Shown: positions 14,006-22,915, counted from the stretch's first letter. The stretch: 64,000 nucleotides of DNA from Cyanobacteria bacterium UBA6446 (GCA_002438405.1 DJOE01000023.1:502402-566401), one strand, 5' to 3'. Notes: generated from the sequence alone by a model not told the origin. A program made the numbers and translations.

Positions 14006-15425
14006 GTTTTAACTCCTTTACTAATCTTGCTGTAAAACTAGGTTCTCCTTTTGGAATGTTAGCTTTAATTTTTGTTAACTCTCCTATACATTCTCGAATA
14101 AATGCTTTTTGCTTTGTATCAGTATCGGCAAAATATTTACTTATAATTTCTTCTTGTTCTTCTTGTGTTTTCGCAATTAGTATTATAGGAATTGCCGTTT
14201 TTACTATAATATTTCTATTGTTGGCAGAACTTAAGTTAGAAATAAATTTTCCCCAAACAGGTATTAAAGACCGATTTAATTCTTTAAAATTATCTCTTGC
14301 TTCTTCTGTGCAATTCAAAACTCCGTATAGTAAGAATGCAATCATATTAGCAGTATTCGGGATGTAATCAATAACTTTATGCGTTTTTACATTATTTCTT
14401 ACATTGCTCAACCTATCAAGTAGGCGATTTACAATTCTTTGACCTGATACAGTAATCTCAACATGCATTTGATACTCATTAGCACCTTCTATAATTCTTA
14501 TTTTTGAGAAGACATCTTTTACATTGTCAAGAAATTTATCTGAATTTATGTGAATAACATCACGTGATTTTAGTTGTTGCCTTTTATTGATAGTTGAATT
14601 AAAAATAATTTTGCCCACATCTTCTGTTGTTGGAATATTTCTAAAATTAGCAAACATTCTAGTAATCAAGGAGTATTCTTTTATTGATATTTCGAAACTT
14701 TTATTTTGGGGTGTTGCGAAAAATACGAGTTTATTCTGATATAGAGAAGTAAGTTTTCTTAATTCATCATACAAACAACAATATGGGTAACTTAACTTAT
14801 ATTCTGCAAAAGCCTTGAAACCAGTTAATACACTTGAACTTAAGGATTTGTTTAACACATTAAAAAATTTTACAAAAAATTTATGTTTAGTACTGTAACT
14901 TTCTGGATTTATATTCATAATTTCTAATAGATAGGCAATCATGAAATAATGGCAATAACAAGTTGGGTACAATAGGATATCTTCAATTCTTCCAGTATGT
15001 TCTGCAAAGAAACGACTATTAAAGTCCATTATAATATTTTTGGGTTTATTGTTTCCTATTTGTGCTCTTTGTCTTTTACTTCCAATGTATTTCACATTAA
15101 AATACCTATCTATACTATTGTTATTACAGTCAGTTATAAACTGTTCAACAGCTCCTATAGACTCATTAAGGAAACGTGAAGTGTAATCATTATAAATCTT
15201 TCTATATCTTTCAACATCAAATATACTGTAAGATGAAATATATCTAACTTGTTCTATTAGCAAGTTAATATCTCTTTTTTGTACTACCTTGTTTTTTATC
15301 ATAATAGAAATAATTTGTTTTACTTTTGTTAACCAAATACATGAGGAAATATTAGTTAAGTATGCTAAATCATCCCATCTATTATTCTCATTTAATAAAG
15401 TTGTATCTTTTGCAGTTCTTATCAT
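13989..15425 (-). CDS. 478-aa protein of unknown function in replication-like operon
   Basis: I do not recognise this protein. It is soluble, helical and rich in Asn/Lys/Ile. It has no transmembrane segment, P-loop or zinc site, but contains pairs such as CYCHYF and YPYCCLYDEL. The second half (320-478) is repetitively helical. It is co-transcribed with a 59-aa ORF and the Rep-like gene, with a 17-base overlap at its end. A role in replication or maintenance of the element is only a guess from position. Confidence 0.6.
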   Translation of the reverse strand: MIRTAKDTTLLNENNRWDDLAYLTNISSCIWLTKVKQIISIMIKNKVVQKRDINLLIEQVRYISSYSIFDVERYRKIYNDYTSRFLNESIGAVEQFITDCNNNSIDRYFNVKYIGSKRQRAQIGNNKPKNIIMDFNSRFFAEHTGRIEDILLYPTCYCHYFMIAYLLEIMNINPESYSTKHKFFVKFFNVLNKSLSSSVLTGFKAFAEYKLSYPYCCLYDELRKLTSLYQNKLVFFATPQNKSFEISIKEYSLITRMFANFRNIPTTEDVGKIIFNSTINKRQQLKSRDVIHINSDKFLDNVKDVFSKIRIIEGANEYQMHVEITVSGQRIVNRLLDRLSNVRNNVKTHKVIDYIPNTANMIAFLLYGVLNCTEEARDNFKELNRSLIPVWGKFISNLSSANNRNIIVKTAIPIILIAKTQEEQEEIISKYFADTDTKQKAFIRECIGELTKIKANIPKGEPSFTARLVKELKHVYNW

Positions 15426-15505
15426 TATTTCTCCTTTCTTTGCCTAATACTGTATGTAAGAGCTACTTATTGATATATTATTCTTTGATAAATACTTGGG
15501 TACAC

Positions 15506-15685
15506 CTATGAACTATCACATTCAGGGACATGAACTTCTATAAATTGATTAGACTGTAATTCCATTACTCCAAACAAGTTATGTTTTGTTTCAGTAACTC
15601 GTATGGTTGTAATTAGTTTAGTTTTGTATTGCTGAAATGCTTTTGAGAAATTTACAAGAAAGTTTAATTTGTTAATATTTCCCAT
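15506..15685 (-). CDS. 59-aa small protein
   Basis: A short ORF starts at the ATG at 15685 with a GGAGG site just before it and overlaps the end of the tandem ribbon-helix-helix gene by 14 bases, a coupled arrangement. The peptide begins MGNINKLNFLVNFSKAF and ends HVPECDSS. There is no recognisable domain. The good ribosome binding site and operon position support it being real. Confidence 0.6.
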   Translation of the reverse strand: MGNINKLNFLVNFSKAFQQYKTKLITTIRVTETKHNLFGVMELQSNQFIEVHVPECDSS

Positions 15686-16103
15686 TGGTTTGTTCCTCCG
15701 AAATAATATTCCAAATTCTATCTACTACGGCACAACGAACAAAAAGACTTTTATTAAAACGAATATTATTTCGTCTATATGAGGCACTGATAGTTTCAAT
15801 CTCTTGTAATAATGTACCTGATAGAGTTACAGTATATCTCCTTGTCAATCGGGTCATTGACTTTTTATACCAATGTTCCTCAAATCTTTCTTGTCCAACT
15901 TCGTTATAGGAACGAGTAAAGTCTAAAAGTGCAGCTCTAAAAAAAGAGTTCCTATTGATATTTTGAACGTTTACAAGCCCTTCTATCTCGTTTTCAATAA
16001 AACTATCAACTCTAAAAGTTATTTTAGGCTGAAGCTGAAATACCCTTTGTTTGTTTTGTTGTTTTGAGCGATTGTTAAATAAGGATGTTAATAACTTAAA
16101 CAT
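15672..16103 (-). CDS. Tandem ribbon-helix-helix-like DNA-binding protein
   Basis: The start at 16103 gives 143 aa. It is preferred because the upstream gene's stop and this start share TGATG, with GGAAG before it. Two related segments are visible: KITFRVDSFIENEIEGL...NRNSFFRAAL and RYTVTLSGTLLQEIETI...NKSLFVRCAV. Each is a strand followed by two helices, as in CopG/MetJ-type ribbon-helix-helix proteins. A single-chain dimer of this kind could act as a plasmid-type regulator, partition or relaxosome protein. The call is based on pattern only. Confidence 0.5.
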   Translation of the reverse strand: MFKLLTSLFNNRSKQQNKQRVFQLQPKITFRVDSFIENEIEGLVNVQNINRNSFFRAALLDFTRSYNEVGQERFEEHWYKKSMTRLTRRYTVTLSGTLLQEIETISASYRRNNIRFNKSLFVRCAVVDRIWNIISEEQTNGKY

Positions 16104-16273
16104 CACGCTTCCTTTCTGCATTGTTCATGCGATTTCTTGTTACTGTAGTAACGCTTACCTAATCCGCAGATTGCATCAACATATACAGTAAGTCTTTTAG
16201 GCGAATCATCCTTTTCATTCGGTATTGAAGCCCTATGGAGTTTAATATTATAGTTATCAATTTGTATTAACAT
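16103..16273 (-). CDS. 56-aa small protein, first gene of the Rep-like operon
   Basis: The ATG at 16273 has AGGAGA five bases upstream, so it is chosen over the in-frame start at 16324. The peptide is basic, includes KRLTVYVDAICGLG and ends with Lys/Arg-rich residues. No family is recognised. Its stop overlaps the start of the next gene (TGATG). A long leader with strong hairpins lies before it. Confidence 0.55.
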   Translation of the reverse strand: MLIQIDNYNIKLHRASIPNEKDDSPKRLTVYVDAICGLGKRYYSNKKSHEQCRKEA

Positions 16274-16320
16274 TTTTCTCCTGCTTACTTTTGTGCCAGT
16301 TGTGCATGGAGTTAAAATTT

Positions 16321-16413
16321 CCACACGAAATAAGCCACCTAAGAGTAGACAATCTCAAAATCGTCTATAGTCTCTTATGGCTATATTGCTTATGTGGAGC
16401 GGATTTCAACTCC
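16321..16413 (-). ncRNA. Structured 5' leader of the Rep-like operon
   Basis: Between the promoter at 16509-16536 and the first gene, the leader can fold into a long interrupted stem. CCACA (16321) pairs with TGTGG (16393-16397), AGCCA/TAAGAG pairs with CTCTTATGGCT (16372-16382), and AGAC pairs with GTCT (16363). A second small hairpin, CGGA/TCCG, lies at about 16400-16413. This could be an attenuator or copy-control RNA, or a DNA hairpin used as an origin. No family was recognised. Confidence 0.4.
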
Positions 16414-17015
16414 GTTCTGCTTACTCTTATATTCTAAACAACCATGTTCTAAAAGTCAAGAAAACCCAGTCATAGCAAGGGTTTGCCATTTGGGGGGATG
16501 GCGATACTATTATAATTTGCACATCTTATTTGTCAATCCCACCTAAAAACTTTTTGTAGCAAGGGTTTTAAATTTCTGCTTGTTCTGCTAAAATTAGATT
16601 TACCTTAGCAAAATAAGTAAAACTATTGATATAACTGCTTTTGAACATAAAATACCAATTTGTTGAAAGGTGCTTTTATTAAAAATCCCCCTTAAAACCA
16701 ATGCTCGTAACATTTTTAGCCCTTTTTTGTAAGAGCATGCCTAGATTTCTGGTTAAAATGGCTAAAACGCAATAGTACTCAATAATACAAGCTAAATTTA
16801 AACATTGTTACAAAACTTAATATTTTAACTTTATAAAAAAGCCCAAAACTATTACAGGTACTGGATTACAAGCCTATTATTACTAGAAAAATAGAGCAAA
16901 AATCGTCAAAAGCCAATCTGCGTCAAAGTTTTAGTCGTATTTTTGAGTATTATATTTAAAAATTAAGGATATAACCTTACTTGTTTTATGTAAGTTATTG
17001 AACTAGAATTAAGCC
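16414..17015. other. 600-base noncoding region between the Rep-like operon and the serine recombinase
   Basis: No gene was found. It contains the minus-strand promoter at 16509-16536 and a 12-base direct repeat TAGCAAGGGTTT at 16473-16484 and 16557-16568, which flanks that promoter. Its AT-rich remainder ends in a weak inverted repeat, AACCTTAC...GTAAGTT (about 16972-16996), before the recombinase start. Repeats beside a Rep-like operon would suit an origin or operator sites; this is inference. Confidence 0.45.
16509..16536 (-). promoter_or_regulatory. Consensus promoter for the Rep-like operon
   Basis: Read on the minus strand: TTGACA (16536-16531), 16 bases, TATAAT (16514-16509). Both boxes are perfect sigma-70 consensus. 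Transcription would begin near 16502 and run left through a leader of about 230 bases into the small genes, the tandem ribbon-helix-helix gene and the Rep-like gene. Confidence 0.7.
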
Positions 17016-18632
17016 ATGAAAAAAGCTGTATTATACGCAAGGGTATCGTCAAATAGACAAGAGAAAGATGGATTTTCTATTCCAGCTCAAAGAAAATTCT
17101 TACATGAATATGCAAATAACAATGATATTGAAATAGTAGAAGAGTTTGTTGAGGCAGAATCGGCAAAGAAAGCTGGTCGTGCAGAATTTAACAGAATGGT
17201 TGATTATCTTCAAGAGCATGAAGAGGAAAGAGTTATTTTAGTTGAAAAAGTTGATAGACTTTATAGAAATCTTTTGGACTATGGAACAATAGATAACATT
17301 AGTGGATTAGAAGTTCATTTTGTAAAAGAGAATGAAATACTATCTGAAACCTCACGTTCAAGTATCAAATTTATGATAGGCATACGTGTCCTTATGGCAA
17401 AGCAATATGTTGATAACCTAGCGGAAGAATCTGCAAAAGGTTTAAATGAACGTATTGAACAAGGATATGCACTTTATCCACCGCTAGGTTACATGTATGG
17501 AAATGATGGAACACATAAGCATGCAATTATAAAAGACCCAGAACGTGCCGAATATGCAATAAGGGCATTTAACCTGTTTGTATATGAAAATCTATCAGCC
17601 TCATCTATCAATAATATTCTTTATGAAGAAGGTTTAAGAAATCCAGATGGAAACAAATATGCAGTCTCAACAATTCAAAGAATTTTCAGAAATCCAATGT
17701 ATGTTGGGGATTATGTATATCAAGGCAAATTATACCCAAATGGAAAACATGAACCTCTGATTAGTAGAGAATTATTTCAATTAGCACAAGATAAACTAAA
17801 CAATGCAAATAGTACAACAAGGCAACATGATATTGAATTTCCTTATATTGGTTTGTTCAGATGTGGTATATGCGGATGTAGTTATACCGCAGAAAGAAAA
17901 GTTAAGCCAAGTGGAAAAGAATATATATACTACCATTGTACAGGTAAGGGCAAAATTAAAACTTGCAAAAAGGATTCTTATATAAGCGAGGGTAAAATAG
18001 ATAAGTTTATAGTTGAAATCCTAAAGGGTTTAGAAAATATCCCACAAGAACTCATAGACGAAGTTAAGAATAGTTTAAAAGAAGTTCATGACTTGAAGAG
18101 CAATTATAGTAATACAACACAGGATAACATCTATAAACGTATTAAAGAAATAGATAAAATGATTCAGAATGGTTATAAACGCATGCTAAAAAGTTCTGAT
18201 TCTGCTGAAAATGAGTTATGGAATCAAACTTATAGAGAGTTGAAAGCAGAGAAAGAACAATTACTTGAAAAATTGGAATGCATAAATAAAGCAGATGATG
18301 AATTTTACAAACAATCTGATTTAATATTGAAGTTCTGTAAAAATGCAAGCAAAATTTTTATGGAAGCAACTCCATCAGAAAAAAGAACTATTTGTGAAAT
18401 AATTGGTTCGAACTTTATTGCATCAGGCAAAAATATAGATATAACCTTGTATCCTGTATTCTATGACATAATAGAGATGAATAGACTAGGTCGCTCTCAA
18501 AATGGTAGGTTCGAACTCGCTGAAAATCAATCAGACACTAAAAAAGAGCCTCTTAACAAGGCTCTTAATTTAAATGGCGGGAACGACGAGGCTCGAACTC
18601 GCGACCTCATGCGTGACAGGCATGCGCTCTAA
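17016..18632 (+). CDS. Large serine recombinase (integrase) running into tRNA-Asp
   Basis: This is a site-specific integrase of the large serine family. It has an N-terminal resolvase domain with the nucleophile Ser in YARVSSNRQ (residues 7-15), and a recombinase domain (about 150-250). A zinc ribbon (CGICGCSY and later Cys pair, about 285-320) and a coiled coil (about 345-430) follow. The reading frame continues through a hairpin terminator and the 13-bp attachment repeat into the antisense of tRNA-Asp. The last 20 or so residues (GGNDEARTRDL...) are therefore tRNA antisense, not enzyme. The protein before integration would end differently, with a stop provided by the joined left end. Confidence 0.9.
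   Translation: MKKAVLYARVSSNRQEKDGFSIPAQRKFLHEYANNNDIEIVEEFVEAESAKKAGRAEFNRMVDYLQEHEEERVILVEKVDRLYRNLLDYGTIDNISGLEVHFVKENEILSETSRSSIKFMIGIRVLMAKQYVDNLAEESAKGLNERIEQGYALYPPLGYMYGNDGTHKHAIIKDPERAEYAIRAFNLFVYENLSASSINNILYEEGLRNPDGNKYAVSTIQRIFRNPMYVGDYVYQGKLYPNGKHEPLISRELFQLAQDKLNNANSTTRQHDIEFPYIGLFRCGICGCSYTAERKVKPSGKEYIYYHCTGKGKIKTCKKDSYISEGKIDKFIVEILKGLENIPQELIDEVKNSLKEVHDLKSNYSNTTQDNIYKRIKEIDKMIQNGYKRMLKSSDSAENELWNQTYRELKAEKEQLLEKLECINKADDEFYKQSDLILKFCKNASKIFMEATPSEKRTICEIIGSNFIASGKNIDITLYPVFYDIIEMNRLGRSQNGRFELAENQSDTKKEPLNKALNLNGGNDEARTRDLMRDRHAL
18545..18567 (-). terminator. Rho-independent terminator downstream of tRNA-Asp
   Basis: On the minus strand AGAGCCT, a seven-base loop, AGGCTCT and then six T form a standard terminator right after the tRNA 3' end. 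It lies on the element side of the attachment repeat and inside the serine recombinase reading frame. The integrated element therefore seems to provide the tRNA's terminator. Confidence 0.7.
18569..18581. repeat. Right attachment-site repeat (attR candidate)
   Basis: TTTAAATGGCGGG is an exact copy of window bases 1-13. It covers the tRNA-Asp CCA end (18575-18577) and the first acceptor-stem bases. This is the typical insertion point of an integrase-borne element, here with the integrase gene directly adjacent. Confidence 0.65.
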
Positions 18633-18652
18633 CCAAACTGAGCTACGCTCCC
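18575..18652 (-). tRNA. tRNA-Asp (GTC)
   Basis: The minus strand gives acceptor stem GGGAGCG / CGTTCCC (one G-T pair), a D arm starting GCTCAG, and anticodon loop CTGTCAC with anticodon GTC at 18617-18615. The T arm is GCGAGTTCGAGCCTCGT, followed by an encoded GCCA end. All stems pair. The 3' end overlaps the right attachment repeat, so integration has rebuilt the gene. Confidence 0.95.
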
Positions 18653-18786
18653 ATTTGCTTCGGTTACTTTTTTATTATATGTGCTAAAAAAAAAATTGCA
18701 AGAACTTTTTAAAAAATTTTCATTAATATTTGTAAATATCATTGCAAATTCAATCAATTATTATTTTTAGCTTCCTTTATCAATCT

Positions 18787-19638
18787 ATGGAACTTAGAAA
18801 CACTACAAATCAAAGTTTTACTTCTCGCTGTTCTCAAATTAGAGATGCTCAATGGGTATCCCATATCGTCAATTCTACATTTCCACATTTTTCTACAACC
18901 AAACACCAAGAGGGCATTATTTCTTATTTAGAAAATAATAATTTATGCTCATCTCGACTAAATAACCTAGGGCAAGTTATGGATTTGCTTGAACAAACCC
19001 CTGCAATTAATAAGCGTCGTCCACCCAAAACGGCATTAGAAAAAGTTGATGATTTTGTCCGTTACTTATTTCTATCAAAAGAAAATAAAAAGAAATTCAA
19101 AATAAAAAAACATATCTACGACAAAATTTATCAATTAAAAGACCTTAGAAAAAAGAGTTTTAAAAAGGATTCCATTAAAAAAGATTCCACAACAATGAAA
19201 ATAATCAAATATATAAAAAATGAAAAAATAGGTAATTGCCTAGAAGATGCAATGCTTTCCGAAATTGTCCTAAAATTGAATGGGGTTAAAAATGTCTCAA
19301 GAATTCACATGTACAATATAGTAAATGGAAAAGAAAAAGTAATCGACCATTCTGTTTGTCTTATAAATCCACCCGATGTTCCAGTTGAAAAAGGACATTT
19401 TCACCCAAAATCAATCATTGTTGATGCGTGGAGTGGGAAATGTGATTTCGCAGAAAATATGCTAAAGTATTATAGAAATACCAAAGGCAAGTTTTTTAGA
19501 GTAAAGGGGAATAAAAAAACAATTTATGAACCTGCAAAAGAAATTTCTATTAGCAATAGTGATTTAGAAAAAATTAAAAATGAATACCCCCAACTTATTT
19601 ACCCAAACAAAAAACATAAATTTTTAGACCTAAAATAA
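18787..19638 (+). CDS. Papain/transglutaminase-fold-like protein
   Basis: This 283-aa protein is counted from the ATG at 18787; the longer frame would need a TTG start with no ribosome binding site. A Cys-His-Asp order fits a papain or transglutaminase-like active site: Cys151 in IGNCLEDAM, His188 in IDHSVCLI and Asp213 in IIVDAWSGK. The N-terminal 130 residues are Lys-rich and helical, and there is no signal peptide. Similar GNC-x-E / H / D-x-W layouts occur in bacterial effector-type cysteine proteases and glutaminases (family-level inference). It stands alone beside the tRNA insertion hotspot. Confidence 0.5.
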   Translation: MELRNTTNQSFTSRCSQIRDAQWVSHIVNSTFPHFSTTKHQEGIISYLENNNLCSSRLNNLGQVMDLLEQTPAINKRRPPKTALEKVDDFVRYLFLSKENKKKFKIKKHIYDKIYQLKDLRKKSFKKDSIKKDSTTMKIIKYIKNEKIGNCLEDAMLSEIVLKLNGVKNVSRIHMYNIVNGKEKVIDHSVCLINPPDVPVEKGHFHPKSIIVDAWSGKCDFAENMLKYYRNTKGKFFRVKGNKKTIYEPAKEISISNSDLEKIKNEYPQLIYPNKKHKFLDLK

Positions 19639-19655
19639 AAAGCCTCAGCTTTTTG
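19637..19655. terminator. Bidirectional terminator-like hairpin
   Basis: AAAAAGC and GCTTTTT pair around a CTCA loop, with A and T runs on both sides. It lies between the convergent papain-like gene and the GH57 gene and can serve both. Confidence 0.55.
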
Positions 19656-19696
19656 AACCGAGACTTGTAAAATGAATTGTAAAATATTATTTATGT

Positions 19697-21421
19697 TTAA
19701 TCTTTGTACAAAGGTGCCAACTTTTTAGATTGTTGCGGAATTACACCCTCTTCAATTGATTGATATACTCGATAATCAATTACAGGGAAACAATTATCAA
19801 TGCTTTCAATTTTTTCTAACTCAGCATTATCAATGTTACCGCTTTCAATCATGTCAGCAATCTCTTCAAATCTGTCAACATGTTCTCTAAATCTATCTGT
19901 TGCATAATCTTTAGCCTGCCATGTTGTAATTAAGAACGGCCAATCTGAACTTTGCAATAATAGATTTTCTCTAGCCAATTGATTCAATGCTCTATGCAAT
20001 AGCTTATCATCTGGAATATTTGGATATTTATCCGCAATAGATGTAATACGCTTTTCACAAGAGTGAATAATTGGCCACATCCATTCAGTCAAGTGGTTGT
20101 TCCATACGTAGAAGTGTCCACCTTGTCCCCAAGAAGATTCTGGGATTTGGATTGCTTCTGTTGGAGGGTGAGCATGTAAATATTCACCAGCAGTCATTCT
20201 TTCAACTTGAGGAAGATATTGATTGAACTTTTTAATAACTTGTTTAATAAATTCAATACCTTCAAACCACCAGTGACCAAATAACTCAGTATCAAATGAG
20301 ACCATAATCAATCCCTCTTTACCATTGTGAGAATTTTTGTAATCATTCAACAAGTGATAAAGCATTGTTGTATAGTGATCTGAATTTTCGTTAATTTTAT
20401 TCAAAGCCAAAACCGGATCATAGAGCATTTTATCGCCTAAATCAGTTTTAGGTGAAGTAATTCTCCAATAATTCATACCAGATTTGTCATCTTTTTTGTG
20501 GAATTCTCTGAAACAACCATCTCCAGGGTATCCATCAGCAGCTGACCAAACTTGATAACCTGCTCTATCATTTCTACCCATAACAGCAACTTGTGCATCA
20601 GGTAACCAGTAAGCAGAATATGTATCATATCCGGTTGGTTCTCTATCTGGTAACGGAATATATTCAATGTTTCCGTAAACACCAACTACACGACGACAAC
20701 CGATTGAATTTCCACCTTCAATAACATGAGATTCCGTAAAGAAATATTCAATATCATTGTTTTGAAGAGTAACTTCAATAGCTGGTCTCCAATGTTTTTG
20801 ACCATCTTTGCCAATATATTCATAACCTTGGCGGTAAGCACATTCAGGCAACCAACAACCTTTTGCTTTTTTACCAAACAATCTTTTTGTTGTATCAGAA
20901 CCAATTTTGAATTGAGCATTCAAATTGTTATCTGTTGCAAGTAATGGAGAAAAACCATGAGTAGCACCGGAAGTTGTGATTTCAATACAACCTAAATCTT
21001 GGAATTTTTTAAATGCCGAAATCAAATCCATGTGATATTTGTTAACAAAGGAATCTTTGATATTGTTAAACCAATCAAAGTAATATTTTGCTAAATATTT
21101 CAAATGTTGAGAGTGAGGAACTTTTGGATCAGGATATCTGTCCAAATCTTTAGAAACACTTTTAATTCTAGAATCTAAGTATTCAACAAAACCTTGTTTC
21201 AAGTGTTCATCATTCAACTGTTCAGCCAAAATAGGTGTAATACCTACAGTTAATTTCGCTTTTATGCCCTCATCATATAATTCTGAAATCGCATTTAGAA
21301 GCGGAACGTATGTTTCTGCCATACATTCATAAAGGTTTTCTTCACCGAACGGCCACATGCCTGCTTTTCTATAATAAGGTAGGTGACTGTGTAACATAAA
21401 AACGAATTGACCTACTGCCAT
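19697..21421 (-). CDS. GH57 1,4-alpha-glucan branching enzyme
   Basis: This 574-aa protein starts FVFMLHSHLPYYRKAGMWPF, the N-terminal signature of GH57/DUF1957 branching enzymes, which add alpha-1,6 branches to glycogen. Further conserved stretches include GCWLPECAY and MVSFDTELFGHWWFEG (the Asp region of the active site), and the length is normal for the family. GGAGG just before the ATG at 21421 sets the start; the longer frame begins with TTG inside that site. It works with GlgA (40826-42271) in glycogen storage, though the two genes are apart. Confidence 0.9.
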   Translation of the reverse strand: MAVGQFVFMLHSHLPYYRKAGMWPFGEENLYECMAETYVPLLNAISELYDEGIKAKLTVGITPILAEQLNDEHLKQGFVEYLDSRIKSVSKDLDRYPDPKVPHSQHLKYLAKYYFDWFNNIKDSFVNKYHMDLISAFKKFQDLGCIEITTSGATHGFSPLLATDNNLNAQFKIGSDTTKRLFGKKAKGCWLPECAYRQGYEYIGKDGQKHWRPAIEVTLQNNDIEYFFTESHVIEGGNSIGCRRVVGVYGNIEYIPLPDREPTGYDTYSAYWLPDAQVAVMGRNDRAGYQVWSAADGYPGDGCFREFHKKDDKSGMNYWRITSPKTDLGDKMLYDPVLALNKINENSDHYTTMLYHLLNDYKNSHNGKEGLIMVSFDTELFGHWWFEGIEFIKQVIKKFNQYLPQVERMTAGEYLHAHPPTEAIQIPESSWGQGGHFYVWNNHLTEWMWPIIHSCEKRITSIADKYPNIPDDKLLHRALNQLARENLLLQSSDWPFLITTWQAKDYATDRFREHVDRFEEIADMIESGNIDNAELEKIESIDNCFPVIDYRVYQSIEEGVIPQQSKKLAPLYKD

Positions 21422-21579
21422 TTTTTCCTCCAATCTACTGAACTATAATAAATATAATATAATTCATTTATGTACAATTTATATATACCACAAATGGGTA
21501 AAAAATATAATACTATTTAACTAGTTCTACTGAATAATTTTACAAATTTTAACAGAGCAAAAATAAAAAATTTTTAAGA

Positions 21580-21906
21580 TTAATTTATCAAAATATTCTT
21601 GATAAAAGTATTGATAGCAGAGAGTTTAGACTTATTATTTTTTAATAAATTTATATTATTTATTATTTCTTTTTGATAATCCTCACAAGAATAATTTAAA
21701 GAAAATGTGAACAAGTCAGAAAGCGGAATTCTTAAAGATTCCGCAATTTTTACAAGATTATCTGGAGATGGGAAATATTTTCCACGTTCAATTGCACTAA
21801 TACTATTAATATCTACATCAACCATTTCAGCGAGTTTTTCTTGCGTCATAGAATTGAGCTTTCGATATTTTTGAATATTTTTGCCTAATTGTTCTTTTAA
21901 GTTCAT
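21580..21906 (-). CDS. XRE-family regulator
   Basis: This 108-aa protein has a classical helix-turn-helix near the N-terminus (MTQEKLAEMVDVDINSISAIERG, residues 20-42). A 45-residue C-terminal helix region probably serves dimer formation. It is divergent from the glycosyltransferase gene at 22070 and may control it. The spacer is very AT-rich and holds no clear operator. Confidence 0.85.
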   Translation of the reverse strand: MNLKEQLGKNIQKYRKLNSMTQEKLAEMVDVDINSISAIERGKYFPSPDNLVKIAESLRIPLSDLFTFSLNYSCEDYQKEIINNINLLKNNKSKLSAINTFIKNILIN

Positions 21907-22069
21907 ATTTTTCCCTCTTTAATCAATTTTATCTTGATTAAAAAAAGTAATAACAAACCATTACTTATATTTTTTACTTGAAATTACAAGCTATACATGT
22001 ATAATATATGTGTTACACATAGAATAAATAATAAAAAATACAAATAACACTTCTAAAAAGGAGAACTAA

Positions 22070-22915
22070 ATGGTAAAAATAAGTATTATAATTCCGATAT
22101 ATAATGTGGAAGACTACCTAGAACGATGTTTAAATAGTTTAATAAATCAAACCTTGAATGAAATTGAAATAATATGTATAAATGATGGTTCTATAGATAA
22201 ATCTTTAAATATTATAAAAAAATATAAAGATATAGATAACAGAATTATATTAATAACGCATGAAAATAAAGGGATAGGCTATGTAAGAAATGAAGGAATT
22301 AAAATTGCACACGGAGAGTTTATTGGTTTTGTAGACCCAGATGATTGGGTTGATTTAAACTTTTTTGAAAAATTGTACAAAACTGCACAAAAATACAATG
22401 CAGATATTGCTGTTTCTGGTTTTATAAGACGTAGCAAAAAAAAGAAAAATATATTACTTGAATACAAAAACGAAATAGTAACATCAAATATTGATGAGAA
22501 ACTAAAATTATGCGATATTCCTGACCAAAATTATGTTTGGAATAAAATATACAGATTAAAAAATCTCAAACAAAAAAATATTAATTTTCCATTATTAACT
22601 GCTTATGAAGATATTGTTACAACTCCCGAAATTATTTATAAACTAAAAAAACTTGTAACTGTCCCCAATATATATTATTACTATTGGAAAAGAAAAGGTT
22701 CACTTATAACTCTAAAAGATAAACGCAAAGACTATGTAATAGCCGAAAATATGACAAAAGTATTTTGTAACAAATATAATATTCAAATAGAAAAATACCG
22801 AACAAAAATAAAAAAAATTAAATTTTTGGGATTAACACTATTTAAAATAATAAGTAAAGGAAATCAACACAAAGTTATTATATTAAACTTTATAAAAATA
22901 AAATCAAAAAAATAG
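22070..22915 (+). CDS. Family 2 glycosyltransferase
   Basis: This 281-aa protein has a GT-A domain beginning VKISIIIPIYNVEDYLERCL. It has the sugar-nucleotide binding segment ICINDGSIDKSL (about 41-52) and the metal-binding FVDPDDWVD (about 86-94). Such enzymes add sugars to surface polysaccharides or glycans. It stands alone with an AAGGAGA site. Its composition is strikingly A/T and Lys-rich compared with flanking genes, so it may have been acquired. Confidence 0.88.
   Translation: MVKISIIIPIYNVEDYLERCLNSLINQTLNEIEIICINDGSIDKSLNIIKKYKDIDNRIILITHENKGIGYVRNEGIKIAHGEFIGFVDPDDWVDLNFFEKLYKTAQKYNADIAVSGFIRRSKKKKNILLEYKNEIVTSNIDEKLKLCDIPDQNYVWNKIYRLKNLKQKNINFPLLTAYEDIVTTPEIIYKLKKLVTVPNIYYYYWKRKGSLITLKDKRKDYVIAENMTKVFCNKYNIQIEKYRTKIKKIKFLGLTLFKIISKGNQHKVIILNFIKIKSKK

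Noticed and set aside
16473..16568. Possible CRISPR or iteron array from the TAGCAAGGGTTT repeats
   Set aside because: Only two copies 84 bases apart and no further units, so not an array; kept as a direct repeat only.
18590..18632. C-terminal DEARTRDL peptide of the serine recombinase as a real protein domain
   Set aside because: It is the antisense translation of tRNA-Asp, a common artefact in databases.
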